Assembly (NCBI GenBank): GCA_030041495.1
Contig: JASHNT010000002.1
Span: 1 to 64,000, forward strand
Origin: Bryobacteraceae bacterium
GTDB lineage: Bacteria > Acidobacteriota > Terriglobia > Bryobacterales > Bryobacteraceae
Direction of reading: 5' to 3'
DNA length: 64,000 nucleotides
Both the position numbers and the translations under genes were made by a program. Numbering within the stretch: position 1 is the first letter of the stretch; the number at the start of each line of letters is the position of its first letter. Of the stretch, positions 59,895 to 64,000 are shown piece after piece. The notes under the pieces are model-generated. The model did no database searches. It saw nothing but the letters and a program-made list of their open reading frames with translations, and was not told the DNA's origin.

Positions 59895-61144
59895 TCCGCG
59901 CCGTGAAGGGCATGCGGGACATTCTCCCTCCCGCAACCGGCATTTGGAATTTCGCCGAGACAACCGCGTACTCGGTCTTTCGCGCCTATAACTACCAGGA
60001 AATCCGCACGCCGATCCTGGAGGAAACAGCTCTGTTTGCGCGCGGAGTAGGCGCCGAAACCGACATCGTCGGCAAGGAGATGTACACCTTCGAGGACCGC
60101 GACGGCAGCTCCCTCACCCTCCGCCCGGAAGCGACGGCGTCGGTCATGCGAGCCTACATCGAGCACCGCTTGGATCAGTTGCCGGGCGTCAAGAAGCTGT
60201 ACTATATCGGCCCGATGTTTCGGCGAGAGCGGCAGCAAAAAGGCCGCTACCGGCAGTTCTACCAGATTGGCGGGGAAGCGATCGGATCGGAGTCGCCTCT
60301 GGTGGACGCCGAGGTGATCGAGATGAGCGTGGAGATCCTCACGCGCTGCGGCCTCGAAAACTTTCAGCTTCTGATCAATTCCGTGGGCTGCCCCAACTGC
60401 CGGCCGGCGTTCGTCGAGCTCCTGCGCCAGAAGCTTTCCGAGCTCGCGCCGAAGATGTGCGTCGATTGCCAACGCCGCGCGGTGACCAATCCCTTGCGCG
60501 TTCTGGATTGCAAGGTTCCTGACGATCAGCCCATCATTGAAACATTGCCCTCCATCCTGGATCACTTAGACTCTGCCTGCGCGGAGCATTTCCATACCGT
60601 GCGCGGCGTCTTGGATCACCGCGGCATCGTGTACGAAGTACGCCCCAGATTGGTCCGCGGGCTCGACTATTACATGCGCACCACTTTCGAGATCACGCAT
60701 TCGGGCCTCGGATCGCAAAACACCGTGCTCGCCGGAGGGCGTTATGACGGCCTCGCCGAAAGCATTGGCTCGAAGGTCCCCGCGCCGGGCGTCGGATTTT
60801 CGATGGGCGAGGACCGGCTGGTGATGTCGGTGGAGGGAACCCTTGCGCAAACGGCGGAGGCTTTGGTGATCGTAACCTTCACGGCGGGCGAGGCTACGCG
60901 CAATGCCGCGCTGAGCGCTGCGGGCCAGCTTCGCCAAGCCGGAATCCGGGTCGAGGTGAGCGAAGGAAAACTCAAGAAGGTTTTCGAGACCGCCAACAAG
61001 CTGAACGCCCGCCTGGCGGTGATTTGTGGAGAAAATGAAGTGGCCGCCGGCACCGTGTCTTTGAAGGATCTCGCCAAGCAGGAGCAGTGGACCGCGCCTA
61101 GCGGAGAACTTTTGGAACAAGTGAAAAAATGTCTGAACAAGTGA
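59891..61144 (+). CDS. hisS: Histidyl-tRNA synthetase
   Basis: A 417-residue class II synthetase. Motif 2 region YYIGPMFRRERQQKGRYRQFYQIGGEAIG, the His-specific LVRGLDYYMRTTFEI and motif 3 AGGRYDGLAESIG-x-PAPGVGFSMGEDRL are intact. The anticodon-binding domain ends the protein. It charges tRNA-His in the cytoplasm. The last 16 bases overlap aspS, so it is translated together with that gene and the carbonic anhydrase-like gene. Confidence 0.97.
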   Translation: MIRAVKGMRDILPPATGIWNFAETTAYSVFRAYNYQEIRTPILEETALFARGVGAETDIVGKEMYTFEDRDGSSLTLRPEATASVMRAYIEHRLDQLPGVKKLYYIGPMFRRERQQKGRYRQFYQIGGEAIGSESPLVDAEVIEMSVEILTRCGLENFQLLINSVGCPNCRPAFVELLRQKLSELAPKMCVDCQRRAVTNPLRVLDCKVPDDQPIIETLPSILDHLDSACAEHFHTVRGVLDHRGIVYEVRPRLVRGLDYYMRTTFEITHSGLGSQNTVLAGGRYDGLAESIGSKVPAPGVGFSMGEDRLVMSVEGTLAQTAEALVIVTFTAGEATRNAALSAAGQLRQAGIRVEVSEGKLKKVFETANKLNARLAVICGENEVAAGTVSLKDLAKQEQWTAPSGELLEQVKKCLNK

Positions 61145-62925
61145 AATCGTCTGAAGTGAGCCTGGATTTTTTAGGCGAGCTTCGCCGCACGCATAGCTGC
61201 GGAGCGTTGCGCGCCTCCGATGCGGGCCGCCGAGCCGTGCTTATGGGATGGGTGTACCGCCGCCGCGATCATGGCGGGGTGCTGTTCGTGAACCTGCGCG
61301 ACCGCGAAGGCGTGACGCAGATCGTCTTCAAGGCCGACGGCGATCCTCTGGTGCACGCCAAAGCCGACCAGCTTTCCTCCGAGTACGTGATCGCGGTCGA
61401 AGGTCCGGTGGCCCTGCGCACCAAAGAGACCATCAATCCCGCGCTCGAGACTGGCGAAGTGGAAGTAGTCGCCGAAAGACTGTGGATTCTGAACACCTCG
61501 CGCACGCCTCCGTTCCCCATGGAAGAAACCGTGGACGTGAAGGAGGACGCGCGCCTCAAATACCGCTATGTGGACCTGCGCCGTCCGCACATGCAGCGCA
61601 ATATCATCCTGCGTTCGAAAATCGCCTTCGCCGTGCGCGAAGTCCTGACCGGCATGGGATTTTTGGAGATCGAGACGCCCTTCATGACCCGCTCGACTCC
61701 GGAGGGCGCCCGCGATTATCTGGTCCCCAGCCGCGTCAATCCCGGTACTTTCTATGCTCTACCTCAATCGCCGCAAATCTTCAAACAGCTTCTGATGATC
61801 TCCGGCTTCGAGAAATATTTCCAGATCGTGCGCTGCTTCCGTGACGAAGATTTGCGTGCGGACCGGCAGCCCGAGTTCACCCAAATCGATCTGGAGATGT
61901 CCTTCCCGCAGCAGGAACAGATCTACCAGACCATCGAACCTCTGATCGTCGCGGTGTGCAAAGTGGCCGGTTATCAGGTGCCTTCGAAATTTCCGCGGCT
62001 CACCTACGCGCAGGCCATGCGCAGTTACGGCATCGATAAGCCGGATCTTCGCATTCCGCCCTTCCACTGCGTCGAAGATTTATTCCAGGGCCAGAATCTG
62101 ACGCTGGAGGGATTACCTCTGGTGGCGATCGCGATCCCGAAAACGGGAACGGTGTCGCGCAAGGAGCGTGACGATTTGAAAGCCTTCGGAAGCGAGCGCG
62201 GGCTGCGCGTCTACGACGACGTCAAGCGGCTGGATCGCGATTTTCCGGAAGCGATGGCCGAGGTTCGCAAGCGCGCAACCGCAACCGAAGAAGACTTGCT
62301 GCTGCTCGCCGGATGGGCTGGCGAGCCGAAGGGCCAGCGGCCCGATGAGAGCGTGCTGATGGCTTGCGGCCAGCTTCGCTTGCACGCCGCGCAAAAGTAC
62401 AACGACCGCCATAAGCTGCTGGACCCCAAAAATTTCCAATTCCTCTGGGTGGTCGATTTCCCGATGTTCGAATGGGACGACGAAGAAAACCGCTGGAACG
62501 CCGCGCACCATCCCTTCACTTCCGTCCACGACGAAGATATCGATAAGCTCACCTCCGATCCGGCGCACTGCCGCGCCAAATCCTACGACCTGGTGTTGAA
62601 CGGAACGGAGCTCGGTTCGGGCTCCATTCGTATCCACCGCCGTGACGTGCAGTCCAAGGTTTTCTCGGCCCTCAGCTTCACCGAGGAAGAAGCTCGCAAG
62701 CGCTTCGGCTTCCTGCTCGAAGCCCTGGAATACGGTGCTCCGCCCCACGGCGGCATCGCGCTCGGCCTCGATCGTCTGGTAATGATCCTGGCCGGGGAAA
62801 CTTCCATCCGCGAGGTCATTCCGTTCCCCAAAACCGCCAAGGGCACCGATCTCATGTGCGAAGCCCCGGCGGAGGTTCCGGAACGCCAGTTGCGCGAGCT
62901 CGGAATCAGCATCCGCAAAAGCTAG
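61129..62925 (+). CDS. aspS: Aspartyl-tRNA synthetase (bacterial type)
   Basis: A 598-residue class II enzyme: N-terminal OB-fold anticodon domain (VLMGWVYRRRDHGGVLFVNLRDREGVTQIVF), catalytic core with motif 2 FRDEDLRADRQPEFTQID, bacterial GAD insertion (about residues 295-430), and motif 3 GIALGLDRLVMILAGE. It may be a non-discriminating enzyme that also charges tRNA-Asn, but this cannot be told here; no gatCAB or asnS gene is in the window. It overlaps hisS by 16 bases. Confidence 0.97.
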   Translation: MSEQVKSSEVSLDFLGELRRTHSCGALRASDAGRRAVLMGWVYRRRDHGGVLFVNLRDREGVTQIVFKADGDPLVHAKADQLSSEYVIAVEGPVALRTKETINPALETGEVEVVAERLWILNTSRTPPFPMEETVDVKEDARLKYRYVDLRRPHMQRNIILRSKIAFAVREVLTGMGFLEIETPFMTRSTPEGARDYLVPSRVNPGTFYALPQSPQIFKQLLMISGFEKYFQIVRCFRDEDLRADRQPEFTQIDLEMSFPQQEQIYQTIEPLIVAVCKVAGYQVPSKFPRLTYAQAMRSYGIDKPDLRIPPFHCVEDLFQGQNLTLEGLPLVAIAIPKTGTVSRKERDDLKAFGSERGLRVYDDVKRLDRDFPEAMAEVRKRATATEEDLLLLAGWAGEPKGQRPDESVLMACGQLRLHAAQKYNDRHKLLDPKNFQFLWVVDFPMFEWDDEENRWNAAHHPFTSVHDEDIDKLTSDPAHCRAKSYDLVLNGTELGSGSIRIHRRDVQSKVFSALSFTEEEARKRFGFLLEALEYGAPPHGGIALGLDRLVMILAGETSIREVIPFPKTAKGTDLMCEAPAEVPERQLRELGISIRKS

Positions 62926-62960
62926 CCCGCGGAGCTCTGATCGCCGGCCGCATGCGTCGC

Positions 62961-63221
62961 TCAGTTCACCCTGGTGGTCCAGCTCGCGCTTCCACAACCG
63001 CTACATTGCCGGGCGTTCCGGTTTAGCGGCGCGCCACAGCGAAGGCATACGTTGGAAGAGGGCTTCGCGGCGCGGATACGCTCGAGAAACACGAACACGC
63101 CGATGGCTGCCAGAAACAGCGCGACCATCACCCAAGAACCGGTGTAATAGTACAAGGTGAGCGTCGCCGCAACCGCCGCCGTTGCGATCAGCCACCGCTT
63201 TGGCCTTCGGGAATCTTCCAT
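62961..63221 (-). CDS. Small membrane protein with C-terminal zinc ribbon
   Basis: An 86-residue protein: short basic N-terminus, two hydrophobic segments (WLIATAAVAATLTLYYYTG and WVMVALFLAAIGVFVFLERI) and a C-terminal zinc ribbon (C60-x2-C63 ... C74-x2-C77; NVCLRCGAPLNRNARQCSGCG). The function is unknown; it resembles DUF-type zinc-ribbon membrane proteins near other genes. It is convergent with aspS, 35 bases away. Confidence 0.75.
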   Translation of the reverse strand: MEDSRRPKRWLIATAAVAATLTLYYYTGSWVMVALFLAAIGVFVFLERIRAAKPSSNVCLRCGAPLNRNARQCSGCGSASWTTRVN

Positions 63222-63366
63222 GGTGCGAGGTACAGTCTCAAACTAGCAGATGGCGGACGCTCCAATGCCCGCCGCGACTTTGTCTGCTCTGTGGCCAGGT
63301 GCCAGTCAAACCCTTGCCGGGCTCCTAAGCTAGCGGTCTGGCTCTGAAGGGCAGCCCGTTTCATAG

Positions 63367-63660
63367 CTACAGCGGCTTCACGAGAAGGCCCGGAATATTG
63401 CGCAGGCCGCGACGATTCAGGCCCGCGAGCGGGAGGTTTACTATTCCGATCTACCCAATGACGGCGAAGCTGAAGTGTTAGAGCGCGTCCGAGGCGGGAT
63501 TGAGGTCCTTGTGGAACAAGGAATGAAACCCGTTGCGGTGATCAGGGTTCCGTCAATCCTCGGCCGGAACATATCGGGCGTCATAGGTCAGATGGATTTG
63601 CGCGATATGCTTCGATCGTATGTCGGCTCAATGTTAGCGGCTACTCCTGAGCAGCGACTT
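63367..63660 (+). pseudogene. Fragment of an unidentified gene
   Basis: A conserved-looking frame runs from 63367 (just after an in-frame TAG) to about 63660: ARNIAQAATIQARERE, VYYSDLPNDGEAEVLERVRG, VLVEQGMKPVAVIRVPSILG and DLRDMLRSYVGSM. It has no credible start codon before 63475 (GTG) and its 3' part runs antisense into the HTTM gene. The 5' half of a longer gene seems missing. I do not recognise the family. Confidence 0.45.
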
Positions 63661-64000
63661 GCGCCGCGGGGCCGTCAACTTCGTAATCCACGACGCCGGC
63701 AGCAGCGAGCGCTGCACGGTACCCAGATCTACGTTGGGATCGATCATCGGCTGCTCGCGCCGCCCGTTCAGCGATAAATTGATCTCCGCGCGCACCTCCA
63801 GGCGGCGATGCCCGGGCTTGGTCTCCTGATCGGCCAGGTAATGCGCGAACTGCAGAATCATGTCCGGGCGCAGAGCCATCTCCATGTACTGCCAGTGCGG
63901 CAGGTAGCGAGGAATGTTGGCTTCCCAGGACGTACCCGTCTCGGGATCGGTCAGCAGGAACGCCATACTCCCCTCCTTCGCGTGCAGCTTCATGCGCCAG
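63634..64000 (-). CDS. C-terminal part of an HTTM (VKGC-like) membrane protein, cut by the window end
   Basis: The last 120-plus residues of a protein that continues beyond base 64000: the visible start reads WRMKLHAKEGSMAFLLTD, matching the HTTM/gamma-carboxylase-like proteins, whose middle contains a WRM-x-L-x-x-K segment. It continues with TGTSWEANIPRYLPHWQYMEMALRPDMILQFAHYLAD, LEVRAEINLSLNGRREQPMIDPNVDL and PASWITKL. The first ATG in the frame (63993) is internal, not the true start. HTTM proteins are multi-pass and of unclear function in bacteria. Confidence 0.82.
   Translation of the reverse strand, partial: WRMKLHAKEGSMAFLLTDPETGTSWEANIPRYLPHWQYMEMALRPDMILQFAHYLADQETKPGHRRLEVRAEINLSLNGRREQPMIDPNVDLGTVQRSLLPASWITKLTAPRRKSLLRSSR

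Overview
The window is a GC-rich chromosomal segment, almost certainly from an Acidobacterium of the Solibacter/Bryobacter type (Bryobacterales). Lineage markers are two proteins ending in the Solibacter-type C-terminal domain (TIGR03437-like), a VWFA-related acidobacterial protein, an orphan MacB-like (ADOP-type) permease, DUF1800/DUF1501 secreted-protein genes and a PEGA-tailed Ser/Thr kinase. No rRNA, tRNA, CRISPR array, intact transposase or prophage was seen. Coding density is high, and many same-strand neighbours overlap by 1 to 23 bases. Start codons were re-chosen from Shine-Dalgarno (SD) sites, signal peptides and neighbours where the longest frame looked wrong; several GTG and TTG starts are supported.

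Layout, left half. 1-487: tail of an unknown gene and a CoxG-like protein. 493-2229: sensor kinase and response regulator. 2448-4001: acyl-CoA carboxylase beta subunit. 4100-5206: VWFA-related secreted protein. 5194-10211: a leftward, translationally coupled set of ABC ATPase, AAA-less Clp_N protein, ClpC and zinc-ribbon S2P protease. 10299-11590: FGE-sulfatase-fold protein and DUF6152 protein. 11599-13548: two secreted proteins. 13622-17318: Ser/Thr kinase, ECF sigma factor, secreted Pro-rich protein. 17849-22548: FecR-like protein, MFS transporter, Ig/TIGR03437 protein, FabH. 22557-25193: SprT-like metalloprotein, Uma2-family protein, threonine synthase. 25469-30260: two tandem DUF1800 paralogues and one DUF1501 protein. 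30306-32082: small exported and signalling proteins and ribosomal protein L28.

Layout, right half. 32136-37282: hybrid histidine kinase, ADOP-type permease, SSB. 37475-40791: multi-pass membrane protein, M20 peptidase homologue, small hypothetical, D-aminoacyl-tRNA deacylase. 40745-43126: CbiMN-CbiQ-CbiO cobalt/nickel importer. 43178-45970: large NHL-repeat/TIGR03437 protein. 46038-49833: AcpS and an NtrY/NtrX-like two-component pair. 49877-51471: a fluoride-response unit (fluoride riboswitch, crcB, two DUF190 genes). 51520-51960: a decayed toxin-antitoxin pair. 52016-58831: small membrane protein, UPF0182 protein, TonB, YqiA-like esterase, secreted hypothetical and a two-gene orphan module. 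59379-62925: gamma-carbonic anhydrase, hisS, aspS. 62961-64000: zinc-ribbon membrane protein, a gene remnant, and the end of an HTTM protein that leaves the window.

Most notable points: the fluoride riboswitch read directly from sequence upstream of crcB-DUF190-DUF190; the ABC/ClpN/ClpC/S2P operon with its duplicated Clp N-domain and repeated ATGTTTGA gene junction; an NtrX-like regulator whose sigma-54-contacting loop is GSLPGA instead of GAFTGA; an M20 peptidase homologue apparently lacking the metal-bridging Asp; and a MazE/RelE-type toxin-antitoxin locus caught in decay.
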